DNA from: Inquilinus sp. Marseille-Q2685
GTDB lineage: Bacteria; Pseudomonadota; Alphaproteobacteria; DSM-16000; Inquilinaceae
Assembly (NCBI RefSeq): GCF_916619195.1
Contig: NZ_CAKAKL010000002.1
Span: 1,242,001 to 1,306,000, forward strand
Direction of reading: 5' to 3'
DNA length: 64,000 nucleotides
Shown here: piece by piece, positions 28,128 to 37,115 of the stretch
How the letters are laid out: each line of letters opens with the position of its first letter
How positions within the stretch are numbered: the stretch's first letter is position 1
Position numbers and translations under genes: made by a program
The notes under the pieces: generated by a model
Seen by the model: only the letters and a program-made list of their open reading frames with translations
What the model was told of the DNA's origin: nothing
The model's database searches: none

Positions 28128-29258
28128 GTGCAAACTCCTGAGGTCGTGAACATCCAGACGCTGCTGGCGCCCGTCCCGGGGTCGAGCCCGACCGGGACGG
28201 ATCCGCGGTCGGACATGTCGTCCGTCGCCGCGTTCCAGCGGCTTCGGGACTTGCGGGCGCAGGCCCGGGCGCAGGAGCGCGCGGCCGATGCCGAGGAGGA
28301 CGCGGCGCAGCCGACGGCGGAGTGGCGCCAGATCGTCGCCGCCGCCGGCGAGATCCTGGCGGGGCAGTCGAAGGATCTCGAGGTCGCCGCCATGATGGTG
28401 GAGGGGCTGACGCGGCTGCACGGCTATGCCGGGCTGCGCGACGGCTTCCGGCTGCTGCACGCCCTGGTCGAGCGGCACTGGGACGGCCTGCACCCCGCCC
28501 CCGACGAGGACGGCCTCGCGACCCGCCTGCGCCCGATCACCGGGCTGAACGGCGAAGGCGCCGAGGGCACGCTGATCCAGCCCATCCGGAAGATTCCGCT
28601 GATCCGGGGGCAGCAGGCCGACTATGCGCTGTGGCAGATCATGCAGGCGGGCGAGGTCGCCACGCTGGACGACGACCGGCGGCAGCAGCGCCTGGCGGCC
28701 GGGGCCCAGGATCTCGACGCGGTCACCGCCGCGGCCCAGGCGATGGACGCGACGGAGGTGTCGACCACGCTCGCCGATATCGTCGGCGCCCAGGACGCCT
28801 TCCTGCAGCTGTGCCACAGCCTGGACCAGCTGTGCGGCGCCGAGTCCCCGCCGACATCGAACATCCGCAACGTGCTGGAGGCGGCCCGCGACGCCCTGTT
28901 CCTGGCCCTCGGCGACCGCGGCCAGTCCTTGCGGCAGGCGCTCGGCGGGTCGGCGGGCTCTTCCGCCGCGGCGCCGCCGGCGCCGCGCCCCCAGCCCAAC
29001 GGGTCCGGGCCGGATGCGTCCCCCGCGGCGCCCCCCGCCGACGGGATCCGCGACCGCGAGGACGCGCTTCGCCTGGTCGAGCAGGCGGCCGCCTGGTTCC
29101 GCCGGGTGGAGCCCCAGGCGCCGATTTCCTACACGCTGCAGGAGGCGGTGCGCCGGGCCCGCCTGCCGCTGCCCGATCTGATCGACGAGCTGATCCGGGA
29201 CGATGCCGCCCGGGGTGATTTTCTGGTGGTCGCCGGCATCAGGTCCCGCGGCGCGTAA
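28128..29258 (+). CDS. tssA: TssA, T6SS baseplate/sheath assembly protein
   Basis: 376 residues with the ImpA N-terminal domain: LLAPVPGSSPTGTDPR at the start, then DLEVAAMMVEGLTRLHGYAGLRDGF and WDGLHPAPDEDG, all diagnostic. The C-terminal part is helical after a Pro/Ala linker and ends in a short conserved helix pair. TssA caps the growing sheath and tube. The start could be GTG 28128 or GTG 28146; neither has a strong ribosome site. It precedes tssB by about 50 bases. Confidence 0.9.
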   Translation: MQTPEVVNIQTLLAPVPGSSPTGTDPRSDMSSVAAFQRLRDLRAQARAQERAADAEEDAAQPTAEWRQIVAAAGEILAGQSKDLEVAAMMVEGLTRLHGYAGLRDGFRLLHALVERHWDGLHPAPDEDGLATRLRPITGLNGEGAEGTLIQPIRKIPLIRGQQADYALWQIMQAGEVATLDDDRRQQRLAAGAQDLDAVTAAAQAMDATEVSTTLADIVGAQDAFLQLCHSLDQLCGAESPPTSNIRNVLEAARDALFLALGDRGQSLRQALGGSAGSSAAAPPAPRPQPNGSGPDASPAAPPADGIRDREDALRLVEQAAAWFRRVEPQAPISYTLQEAVRRARLPLPDLIDELIRDDAARGDFLVVAGIRSRGA

Positions 29259-29312
29259 GGCCGCGGCCGTGCGTCTCGGGAGCAACGCATTGAACAAGAC
29301 GAGGTCGAGGTG

Positions 29313-29846
29313 ATGATGTCCAGCATTCACGACAAGCTCGAGCGTGTCCGCAAGCCGCGCGTCCACATCACCTACCAGGTCGAGACCGAAGGCGCGGTCA
29401 TCGAGAAGGAGCTGCCGTTCGTGGTCGGCGTCCTCGGCGATTTCTCCGGGGACCCGACCCAGCCGCTGGCGCCGCTGCGCGAGCGCAAATTCGTGCAAAT
29501 CGATCGCGACAACTTCAACGACGTCATGGCGCGGATCGCGCCGGGCCTCAACCTCCGGGTCGAGAACACGCTGAAGGACGACGGCACCGAATTCTCCGTC
29601 AACCTGGCGTTCAAGTCGCTCGACGACTTCGAGCCGGCCGCGGTCGTCCAGCAGGTCGAGCCGCTGCGCAAGCTGATGGAGACCCGGAACCGGCTGCGCG
29701 ACCTGATGACCAAGATCGACCGCTCCGAGGATCTCGAAGCCCTGCTCGAGCAGGTGCTGCAGAACAAGGAGCAGCTGTCCCGGCTCTCGCACGAGCTCGG
29801 CACCCAGGACGTGCCCCCCGCGGGCGACGGCGGAACCAAGGAGTAA
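29313..29846 (+). CDS. tssB: TssB (VipA), small sheath subunit
   Basis: 177 residues. [31 protein letters not shown] and [14 protein letters not shown] are the TssB family core, with the C-terminal helix that interlocks with TssC. Two ATGs (29313, 29316) follow GAGGTCGAGG; either may start the protein. TssB and TssC form the contractile sheath around the Hcp tube. tssC1 starts 5 bases after the stop. Confidence 0.95.
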   Translation: MMSSIHDKLERVRKPRVHITYQVETEGAVIEKELPFVVGVLGDFSGDPTQPLAPLRERKFVQIDRDNFNDVMARIAPGLNLRVENTLKDDGTEFSVNLAFKSLDDFEPAAVVQQVEPLRKLMETRNRLRDLMTKIDRSEDLEALLEQVLQNKEQLSRLSHELGTQDVPPAGDGGTKE

Positions 29847-29851
29847 GGGCC

Positions 29852-31351
29852 ATGGCCGTGGAAAAATCCCAGACCCAGACCGCCGGCCGGACCGTCGAGA
29901 CGACGACCTCGCTGCTCGACCAGGCGATCTCGGCCACGCGGCAGACCGAGCCCGAGCGCGCCCAGGAGCTGCTGCGCACCCTGACGGAAGAGGCGCTGAA
30001 GGGCACGGTCACCTATGACCGCAACCTGACCGCGACGCTGAACCGGGCGATCAAGGTGATCGACGAGCAGCTCTCCCGCCAGCTGTCGGCGATCATGCAT
30101 CACGAGAAGTTCAGGCAGCTCGAGGGCTCCTGGCGCGGGCTGCATCACCTGGTCAGCAACACGGAGACGAGCGCCATGCTCAAGATCCGTGTCATGAACG
30201 TCTCGAAGCGCGAGCTGTACCGCGACCTGAACAAGGCGGTGGAGTTCGACCAGAGCCAGATCTTCAAGAAGATCTACGAAAGCGAGTTCGGCACCCCCGG
30301 CGGCGAGCCCTATGGCGCGCTGATCGGCGACTACGAATTCTCGAACCACCCCGAGGATGTCGAGCTGCTGCAGCATATCAGCCAGGTCTCGGCGGCCGCC
30401 TTCGCCCCCTTCGTCTCGGCGGCGGCCCCGGCCCTCTTCGGCTTCAGCGACTTCACCGAGCTGTCGCGGCCGCGCGACCTGGAGAAGATCTTCGAGGCCC
30501 AGGAATACGCGAAGTGGCGCAGCTTCCGCGACAGCGAGGACAGCCGCTTCGTCACCCTGACCATGCCCCGGGCCCTGGCCCGGCTGCCCTATGGCGACAG
30601 CACCCGCCGGATCGACGAGTTCGACTTCGAGGAGGCGCCGATCGACGCCGACGGCACCCGCCGCGCGATGGCGCATGACCATTACTGCTGGATGAACGCG
30701 GCCTATGTGATGGGCGCGCGGCTGACCGACGCCTTCGCCCGGTTCGGCTGGTGCACCGCCATCCGCGGCGCCGAGGGCGGCGGCAAGGTCGAGGGGCTGC
30801 CGTTCCACACCTTCGTCAGCGACGACGGCGATCCCGATCACAAGTGCCCGACCGAGATCGGCATCACCGACCGCCGCGAAGCCGAGCTGTCGCGCCTCGG
30901 CTTCCTGCCGCTCTGCCACTACAAGAACACCGACTACGCGGTGTTCTTCGGCGCCCAGAGCACGCAGAAGCCGAAGAAGTACGACCGGCCGGAGGCGACG
31001 GCGAACGCCGCCATCTCGGCCCGCCTGCCCTACATGATGGCCACGTCGCGCTTCGCCCACTACCTGAAGGTGATGGCGCGGGACAAGGTCGGCTCCTTCC
31101 TCGAGGCGGAGGATTGCGAGGCCTGGCTCAACCGCTGGATCATGAACTACGTCAACAACAACAAGGATGCGAGCCAGGAAATGAAGGCCCGCTATCCGCT
31201 GGCGGAGGCCAAGATCTCGGTCAAGGAGATCCCGGGCTCGCCCGGTGCCTACAACGCTGTCGCCTGGCTGCGGCCCTGGCTGCAGATGGAGGAGCTCACC
31301 ACCTCGCTGCGCATGGTGGCGCGCATCCCGAACGCCGGCGGCAACGGTTGA
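29852..31351 (+). CDS. tssC: TssC1 (VipB/ImpC), large sheath subunit
   Basis: 499 residues, full family length. Characteristic segments include [44 protein letters not shown], a central [17 protein letters not shown] and a C-terminal [20 protein letters not shown]. It pairs with TssB to build the sheath that contracts to push the tube out. A second TssC-like gene follows directly. Confidence 0.96.
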   Translation: MAVEKSQTQTAGRTVETTTSLLDQAISATRQTEPERAQELLRTLTEEALKGTVTYDRNLTATLNRAIKVIDEQLSRQLSAIMHHEKFRQLEGSWRGLHHLVSNTETSAMLKIRVMNVSKRELYRDLNKAVEFDQSQIFKKIYESEFGTPGGEPYGALIGDYEFSNHPEDVELLQHISQVSAAAFAPFVSAAAPALFGFSDFTELSRPRDLEKIFEAQEYAKWRSFRDSEDSRFVTLTMPRALARLPYGDSTRRIDEFDFEEAPIDADGTRRAMAHDHYCWMNAAYVMGARLTDAFARFGWCTAIRGAEGGGKVEGLPFHTFVSDDGDPDHKCPTEIGITDRREAELSRLGFLPLCHYKNTDYAVFFGAQSTQKPKKYDRPEATANAAISARLPYMMATSRFAHYLKVMARDKVGSFLEAEDCEAWLNRWIMNYVNNNKDASQEMKARYPLAEAKISVKEIPGSPGAYNAVAWLRPWLQMEELTTSLRMVARIPNAGGNG

Positions 31352-31361
31352 TCCCGGCCCG

Positions 31362-32891
31362 ATGCCGGAAGGAGCCATGGGGCACGCCGGCCTGAGGCCG
31401 GAGCTGATCGACCGCATCTTCGCCGGCGGGGGGTGGGACGCTGCCGACGGGGCCGGGCCCGTCGTCTCGTTCCTGGCCGAGCCCCGCCCGGCGGAGGCGC
31501 TCAGCCTATGGTTCGGGCGAGCGGAGGCTGCGCGCCTGCTGCGCGACCGCCGGGCGCTGCGCGCGGCGATCGACCGCGACATCGCCGGAATCGACGCCCT
31601 GATCTCGGCGCAGCTCGACGTCATCCTGCACGCGCCCAGGCTGCAGCAGCTCGAGGCGAACTGGCGGGGCGTCGCCTATCTGGTCGACGGCGCCGCCGGT
31701 ACCGCTGCCAAGATCCGCCTGCTGGATATAGGCTGGACGGAGGTTTGCCGCGATCTCGAGCGGGCGATCGAGTTCGACCAGAGCCAGTTGTTCCAGAAGA
31801 TCTACGAGCAGGAGTTCGGGACGCCCGGTGGCGAGCCGTTCGGCGTCTTGGTGGGCGCCTACGAAATGCGGCACGCGCCGGCGCCAGGCCACCCGACCGA
31901 CGATGTCGCGGGGCTGCGGGGCATGGCGCAGATCGCCGCGGCCGCCTTTGCGCCATTCATCGCCGGGGCGCATCCGACGCTGCTGGGCGTCAGCAGCTTT
32001 GCCGAGCTGGGCCAGCCGATCGAGCTTTCGCACGGCTTTCGCGCCCCCGACTACGCCCGCTGGCACGCGCTGCGGGACACCGAGGAGGCCCGGTTCCTCG
32101 GCCTCACCGCCCCCCGGATCCTGATGCGGCTCCCCTGGGCCGATGACGGCAGCCGGGCCGACGGCTTCTGCTATCGCGAGGACGTCTCCGCCCCCGACCT
32201 CTCCGGTTATTGCTGGGCTCCCGCGGCCTTCGCCTTCGCCGGCACGCTGATCCGCGCCTTCGACCAGTTCGGCTGGTTCGCCGAAATCCGCGGCGCCGCC
32301 GCGCAGGGCGGCAGCGGCGGGCTGGTGACGGACCTGCCCAGCATGTCCTTCGGCACCGACCGCCCTGGAATCGGCTACAAGATCGCTCTCGACGTCGAAC
32401 TGCCCGATGCGATCGAAAAGGACCTGACCGATCTCGGCATTGTCGTCCTGTCCCGCGCGCGGGACACGCCCCATGCCGTGTTCCACGGCAACCCGTCCCT
32501 GCAGCGGCCGCGGGGCGACAGCCGGCAGCCGGCGGCGACCGCCAATGCCCGGTTGTCGGCCATGCTGCAATACATCTTCTGCATCAGCCGCTTCGCGCAC
32601 TACGTCAAGGTGATCGGCCGCGACCGCATCGGCGCCTTCCAGACCGTCGAGGACTGCCAGGAATTCCTGCGCCGCTGGCTGCTCGGCTACTCGGTCGCCA
32701 GCGACACCGCCACCAGCGAGCAGCGCGCCCGCTATCCGCTGCGCGAGGTCGACGTCTCGGTGCGCGAGCTGCCCGGGCGACCGGGCCTGTATGGCTGCGT
32801 CATCCACCTGCGGCCGCATTTCCAGTTGGACCAGGTGGCGTCGAGCTTCCGCCTGGTCACCGAAATCGCCCATGCCGGCCAGGCCGCATGA
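31362..32891 (+). CDS. Second TssC-like protein (TssC2/ImpD type)
   Basis: 509 residues, clearly homologous to TssC1: ANWRGVAYLVDGAAG, IEFDQSQLFQKIYEQEFGTP, RFAHYVKVIGRDRIGAF and YPLREVDVSVRELPGRPG. It has an extra N-terminal segment (AGGGWDAADG, acidic/aromatic) and overall divergence of about half the residues by eye. Loci of the imp type often carry such a pair (ImpC, ImpD). Its exact job is unclear; it may be an accessory sheath or baseplate protein. The start could be ATG 31362 or 31377. Confidence 0.88.
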   Translation: MPEGAMGHAGLRPELIDRIFAGGGWDAADGAGPVVSFLAEPRPAEALSLWFGRAEAARLLRDRRALRAAIDRDIAGIDALISAQLDVILHAPRLQQLEANWRGVAYLVDGAAGTAAKIRLLDIGWTEVCRDLERAIEFDQSQLFQKIYEQEFGTPGGEPFGVLVGAYEMRHAPAPGHPTDDVAGLRGMAQIAAAAFAPFIAGAHPTLLGVSSFAELGQPIELSHGFRAPDYARWHALRDTEEARFLGLTAPRILMRLPWADDGSRADGFCYREDVSAPDLSGYCWAPAAFAFAGTLIRAFDQFGWFAEIRGAAAQGGSGGLVTDLPSMSFGTDRPGIGYKIALDVELPDAIEKDLTDLGIVVLSRARDTPHAVFHGNPSLQRPRGDSRQPAATANARLSAMLQYIFCISRFAHYVKVIGRDRIGAFQTVEDCQEFLRRWLLGYSVASDTATSEQRARYPLREVDVSVRELPGRPGLYGCVIHLRPHFQLDQVASSFRLVTEIAHAGQAA

Positions 32892-32931
32892 TGCCGCCGG
32901 CCGGGTCGAGGAAACGAGTCGAGGATCCGAC

Positions 32932-33732
32932 ATGACCACTGCGACCGAGCATTTCCAGGCCGGCCGCCTGGCCGAGGCCCTCGCCGCCGCCCTGGCCGAG
33001 GTGAAGGCCGCCCCCGGCGCCACGGCCAAGCGGGTCTTCCTGGCGGAGCTGCTGTGCTTTGCCGGCGACTTCGAGCGGGCCGACCGCCAGCTCGACGTCG
33101 TCGGCGACCAGGACCCCGGGGCGGCGCTGGGTTTGGCCCTGTTCCGCCAGCTGATCCGTGCCGCCCAGGCCCGGGCCGAGCATTTCACCGCCGGGCGTCT
33201 GCCGGAATTCCTGGATCCGCCGGCCCCGCATCTGCAGCGCCTGCTCGAGGCGGGGCTGGCCCTGCGCGACGGGCAGGGCGCCGAGGCCGGCCGCCTCGCC
33301 GCCGAGGCGGAGGCCCTGCGGCCACCCTGCCCCGGTCGCCTGGATGGGGCCGAGATCGACGACCTGCGGGACATCGACGACCTCGTCGCGCCGGTTTTCG
33401 AGGTGCTGACCAGCACCGGGAAATACTATTGGGTGCCGATGGAGCGCGTCGCCGCGATCGAGTTCCATGCGCCGGAGCGGCGGCGGGACCTGCTGTGGCG
33501 GCGCGTCTCGATCACCGTCCGGGACGGCCCGGAGGGCGATGTCTACCTGCCGGTGCTGTATGCCGGCGCCGCCGACGGTGCCGATGACGGCGCCAGGCTG
33601 GGCCGGGTTACGGAATGGCAGGGCGGGGACGGCACCCCGGCTCTCGGCATCGGGCAGCGCTGCTGGCTGGCGGGCGAGGCGGCGGTGCCGATCCTGCAGG
33701 CCGGCCGGTTCGAAGCCCGGCCGGCCGCCTGA
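32932..33732 (+). CDS. tagJ: TagJ/ImpE (SciE), sheath accessory protein
   Basis: 266 residues. The N-terminal tetratricopeptide-like helices (FQAGRLAEALAAALAEV, FLAELLCFAGDFERADRQLD) and the C-terminal domain with GKYYWVPMERVAAIEFH and RRDLLWRR are diagnostic of the SciE/ImpE/TagJ family. TagJ binds TssB at the sheath end in systems that carry it and marks one ClpV-recycling subtype. ATG 32932 is preceded by GAGG. Position between tssC2 and tssE is usual. Confidence 0.9.
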   Translation: MTTATEHFQAGRLAEALAAALAEVKAAPGATAKRVFLAELLCFAGDFERADRQLDVVGDQDPGAALGLALFRQLIRAAQARAEHFTAGRLPEFLDPPAPHLQRLLEAGLALRDGQGAEAGRLAAEAEALRPPCPGRLDGAEIDDLRDIDDLVAPVFEVLTSTGKYYWVPMERVAAIEFHAPERRRDLLWRRVSITVRDGPEGDVYLPVLYAGAADGADDGARLGRVTEWQGGDGTPALGIGQRCWLAGEAAVPILQAGRFEARPAA

Positions 33733-33748
33733 GGCCGCGGAGCAGCGC

Positions 33749-34243
33749 ATGGCCAAGGATGACGGCGCCCTCCTGCTCTCGGTGCTCGACCGGCTGCTCG
33801 CGGACGAGGCGGAACCGGCCATGCGCGGCGGCGTGCCGCGCGCGGCCCGGTCCCTGGCGGATATCCGCAACGGGGTCAGGCGCGACCTGGAGAACCTGCT
33901 GAACACGCGGGCGCGGCCGATCGCCTGGCCGGACGCCTGGGACGAGCTCCGCTCCGCCCTGACCGGCTATGGCCTGCCGGATTTCACCGCCCTGTCCATG
34001 ACCTCCGCCGAAGACCGCGAGCGCTTCCGCGCGGTGATCGAGGCGACCATCCGGCGGTTCGAGCCGAGGTTCCGCTCCGTCACCGTCCGCCTGCTCGACA
34101 ACGCCGAGGGGCTGGACCGCACGCTGCGGCTGCGGATCGACGCACTGATGCATGCCGAACCGTCGCCGGAGCCGATGACCTTCGATTCGGTGCTCGAACC
34201 GGTGAGCCGCAGCTTCTCGGTGACCTCGCGCAGCCATGGCTGA
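33749..34243 (+). CDS. tssE: TssE, gp25-like baseplate protein
   Basis: 164 residues with SLADIRNGVRRDLENLLNTR and LTGYGLPDFTALSMTS, the classical TssE/gp25 motifs, and FEPRFRSVTVRLLDN. TssE starts sheath polymerisation in the baseplate wedge with TssF and TssG. Its end overlaps the tssF start by 8 bases, so the two are translationally linked. Confidence 0.95.
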   Translation: MAKDDGALLLSVLDRLLADEAEPAMRGGVPRAARSLADIRNGVRRDLENLLNTRARPIAWPDAWDELRSALTGYGLPDFTALSMTSAEDRERFRAVIEATIRRFEPRFRSVTVRLLDNAEGLDRTLRLRIDALMHAEPSPEPMTFDSVLEPVSRSFSVTSRSHG

Positions 34244-36047
34244 AGACCTTCTCGCCCATTATCAGCGCGAGCTGACCTATATCCGCCGCCTGGCCGGCGA
34301 GTTCGCCGACGCGCATCCGAAGATCGCCGGGCGGCTGCGGCTGAGCGGCGACGCCACGGACGATCCCTTCGTCGCCCGCCTGATCGAGGCCTTCGCCTAT
34401 CTCAACGCGCGGATCCGGACCAAGCTCGACGACGACTTCCCGGAGCTGACGGATGCGCTGATCGGGGTGCTCTACCCGCACTATGCGGCGCCGATCCCGT
34501 CGATGGCGATCGCGCGGTTCGACTGCCGGTCGGACATGCGGGGCGCCTATCGCGTGCCGCAAGGGACCGAGGTCAGCACCGAGACCGTGGACGGCGAGGC
34601 CTGCCAGTTCCGGACCGGATACCCGCTGACCCTCTGGCCGATCGCGCTGGACACGGTCGCCTTCGGCGCCAGGCCGATGGCGGCGCCGCCCAACCCGCGG
34701 GCGGCGGGCGCCACCGCGATCCTGCGCATCGGCCTACGCTGCCTGAACGAGGCGGCGACCTTCTCCTCGCTCGGCATCGAGACGCTGCGCTTCCACCTGC
34801 CGGGCCCGGCGCAGCAGGCGCTGCCGCTCTACGAGCTGATCCACAACGACTGCCTGTCGATCGCGGTGGCCGACGGCCCGACCGATCCCAACCCTGCGAT
34901 CCTGCCGGCCGAGGCGATCAAGCCGGTCGGCTTCGATCCCGGGGAGGGGCTGCTGCCCTATCCGGCCCGGTCGCATCTCGGCTATCGGCTGCTGACCGAA
35001 TACTTCGCCTTCCCCGAGAAGTTCCTGTTCTTCGATCTCGAAGGGCTGGAAGCCAAGACGCTGCTCGACGCCGGCCGGCGGATCGAGATCTTCTTCTATC
35101 TGCGCCGCGGCTCGCCCGATCTGGAGCGCAGCGTCGGCACGGAATCCCTGGCGCTCGGCTGCACCCCGATCGTCAACCTCTTCCCCCTGCGGGCCGAGCC
35201 GATCACGGTGAGCCAGGCCACGACCGAATATCGCGTGGTCCCAGACTCCCGGCGGCCGACGGCGACCGAGGTCTATGCGATCGAACAGGTCGAGAGCTCG
35301 GACGACCGCGGCCAGGTGACCACCTTCGAGCCGTTCTACGCGCTCCGGCACGCCGGCGGCCGGCGGGCCTATTGGCATGCCGCGCGCCGCCCCGGCAGGC
35401 AGGGCGAGGCCGGAACGGAGGTCTTCCTGACCCTGGTCGACGAGGCCTTCGACCCGGCATCGTCGCCCAAGACGACGCTGTCGATCGACATCCTGTGCCT
35501 GAACCGGGACCTGCCGAGCCGCCTGCCCTTCGGCGGCGGCCATCCGCATCTGAGCGCGGCGGATACGTCCCCCGCGATCGACCGGGTCGCCTGCCTGACG
35601 CCGCCGACGCCGACGCTGCGCCCGGCCTTGGGCAAGCGCGGCCGCTGGCGGCTGGTCTCGCATCTCGCGCTCAACCACCTGTCGCTGACCGACGACACGG
35701 AGGGCATCGAGGCACTGCGCGAGATCCTGAAGCTCTACGATTTCCGGGATTCGCCGGAGACGCGGGCCGTGATCGACAGCCTGCTGAAGGTTTCCGGTCG
35801 CCGCGGTTCGGCGCGGCTGCCGGGCGACGCGCTCGGCGGCTTCGCCCGGGGCGTCGACGTGACCGTCGAGTTCGACGGCGAACGCTTCACCGCCGCCGGC
35901 CTCTACCTCTTCGCCTCGGTGCTGGAGCGCTTCCTCGGCCTTTATTGCAGCATCAATTCCTTCTCGCGGCTGACCGCCGTCATCCGTGGCCGCTCGCAGC
36001 CCCTGCGGCGCTGGCCGCCGCGGGCGGGGGAGACGGTGCTGCTGTGA
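34236..36047 (+). CDS. tssF: TssF, baseplate wedge protein
   Basis: 603 residues, normal length. The start LLAHYQRELTYIRRLAGEFA followed by HPKIAGRLRLSG and VARLIEAFAYLNARIRTKLDDDFPE (about residues 25-70) is the family signature. TssF with TssG and TssE forms the baseplate wedges around VgrG. The stop overlaps the tssG GTG start. Confidence 0.96.
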   Translation: MAEDLLAHYQRELTYIRRLAGEFADAHPKIAGRLRLSGDATDDPFVARLIEAFAYLNARIRTKLDDDFPELTDALIGVLYPHYAAPIPSMAIARFDCRSDMRGAYRVPQGTEVSTETVDGEACQFRTGYPLTLWPIALDTVAFGARPMAAPPNPRAAGATAILRIGLRCLNEAATFSSLGIETLRFHLPGPAQQALPLYELIHNDCLSIAVADGPTDPNPAILPAEAIKPVGFDPGEGLLPYPARSHLGYRLLTEYFAFPEKFLFFDLEGLEAKTLLDAGRRIEIFFYLRRGSPDLERSVGTESLALGCTPIVNLFPLRAEPITVSQATTEYRVVPDSRRPTATEVYAIEQVESSDDRGQVTTFEPFYALRHAGGRRAYWHAARRPGRQGEAGTEVFLTLVDEAFDPASSPKTTLSIDILCLNRDLPSRLPFGGGHPHLSAADTSPAIDRVACLTPPTPTLRPALGKRGRWRLVSHLALNHLSLTDDTEGIEALREILKLYDFRDSPETRAVIDSLLKVSGRRGSARLPGDALGGFARGVDVTVEFDGERFTAAGLYLFASVLERFLGLYCSINSFSRLTAVIRGRSQPLRRWPPRAGETVLL

Positions 36048-37078
36048 TCGACCGCCTGACCCGAAAACCCTGGAGCGTCGAGGCCTTTCAGGCCATCCGC
36101 CTGCTCGAGACCGTGGCCCGGAAGCGGGATCCGGGGCAAGACGGTCGCGGCCGCCCGATCGGCGAGGATCTGCCCCCATCCGGCGAGGCCGTGCGGCTGA
36201 CGGGCACCACCTCCCTCGCCTTTCCGGCCGGCTCCGTCGCCCGGTTCGACCCGCCCGCTCCGGAGGAGGGCGGGCCGCCCCGGTTGGCCATCACCCTGTT
36301 CGGGCTGACCGGCCCGTCCGGCGTCCTGCCCAGCCACCTGACGGCCGAGGTCAGCCGCGCGGCCCGCCAGAAGCGTCCGGCGCTGAATGCGTTCCTCGAT
36401 CTGTTCCAGCATCGGCTCGCCTCCTTCTTCTATCGCGCCTGGGCGAAGTACCGGCTGCCGATCGCTTATGAACGGGCGGGCGGCGCCGGGGACGGGATCT
36501 CCGATGCCCTGCGCGCCCTTGTCGGCCTGGGCACGCCGCACCTGCAGCGGCGCCTCGCGGTCGATGACGAGGCGATCATCCACTATGCGGGGCATTTCGC
36601 CCGCTGGCCGCGGTCCGCGGCGGCGCTCGAGGCCCTGCTGGGCGATTATCTCGGCCTGCCCGTGGCCGTGAAGCCGTTCGAGGGCGCCTGGCTGGCCCTG
36701 CCGCAGGAGGAACGCAGCATCCTGCCGACCGCGGCCTCGCCGGACGGCCAGTTCTGCCGGCTCGGGGTCGACGCCGTCGCCGGCGAGCGGGTGTGGGACC
36801 GGCGCGGCAAGTTCCAGATCCGGGTCGGCCCCGTATCCTGGGCGCGCTTCCAGACCCTGCTCCCGGGATCGGACGAGGTCCGCCGCCTGGCCGAGCTGAC
36901 CCGCCTCTATGTCGGGCCCGGCCTCAGCTTCAACCTGCGCGTCGTGCTTGATCGCAGGGAGGTGCCCGAACCGCGGCTCGGCCCCGAGGCGTCACGGCTC
37001 GGCTGGACCAGCTGGGCCGTGTCGCAGCCGCCGCCTTCCGACCTGTCCGACGCCGTCTTCGAGCTGGACGATATCTGA
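36044..37078 (+). CDS. tssG: TssG, baseplate wedge protein
   Basis: 344 residues from GTG 36044, which overlaps the tssF stop (GTGA). Typical TssG stretches: FQAIRLLE, LAFPAGSVA, LTGPSGVLPSHLTAEV, and FLDLFQHRLASFFYRAWAKYR. The C-terminal part has GQFCRLGVDAVAGERVWDR, also in the family. It acts with TssE, TssF and TssK in the baseplate. Confidence 0.95.
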   Translation: MIDRLTRKPWSVEAFQAIRLLETVARKRDPGQDGRGRPIGEDLPPSGEAVRLTGTTSLAFPAGSVARFDPPAPEEGGPPRLAITLFGLTGPSGVLPSHLTAEVSRAARQKRPALNAFLDLFQHRLASFFYRAWAKYRLPIAYERAGGAGDGISDALRALVGLGTPHLQRRLAVDDEAIIHYAGHFARWPRSAAALEALLGDYLGLPVAVKPFEGAWLALPQEERSILPTAASPDGQFCRLGVDAVAGERVWDRRGKFQIRVGPVSWARFQTLLPGSDEVRRLAELTRLYVGPGLSFNLRVVLDRREVPEPRLGPEASRLGWTSWAVSQPPPSDLSDAVFELDDI

Positions 37079-37115
37079 TCACCGCCGCACCGACCGACCG
37101 CAACACGAGCCCCGC

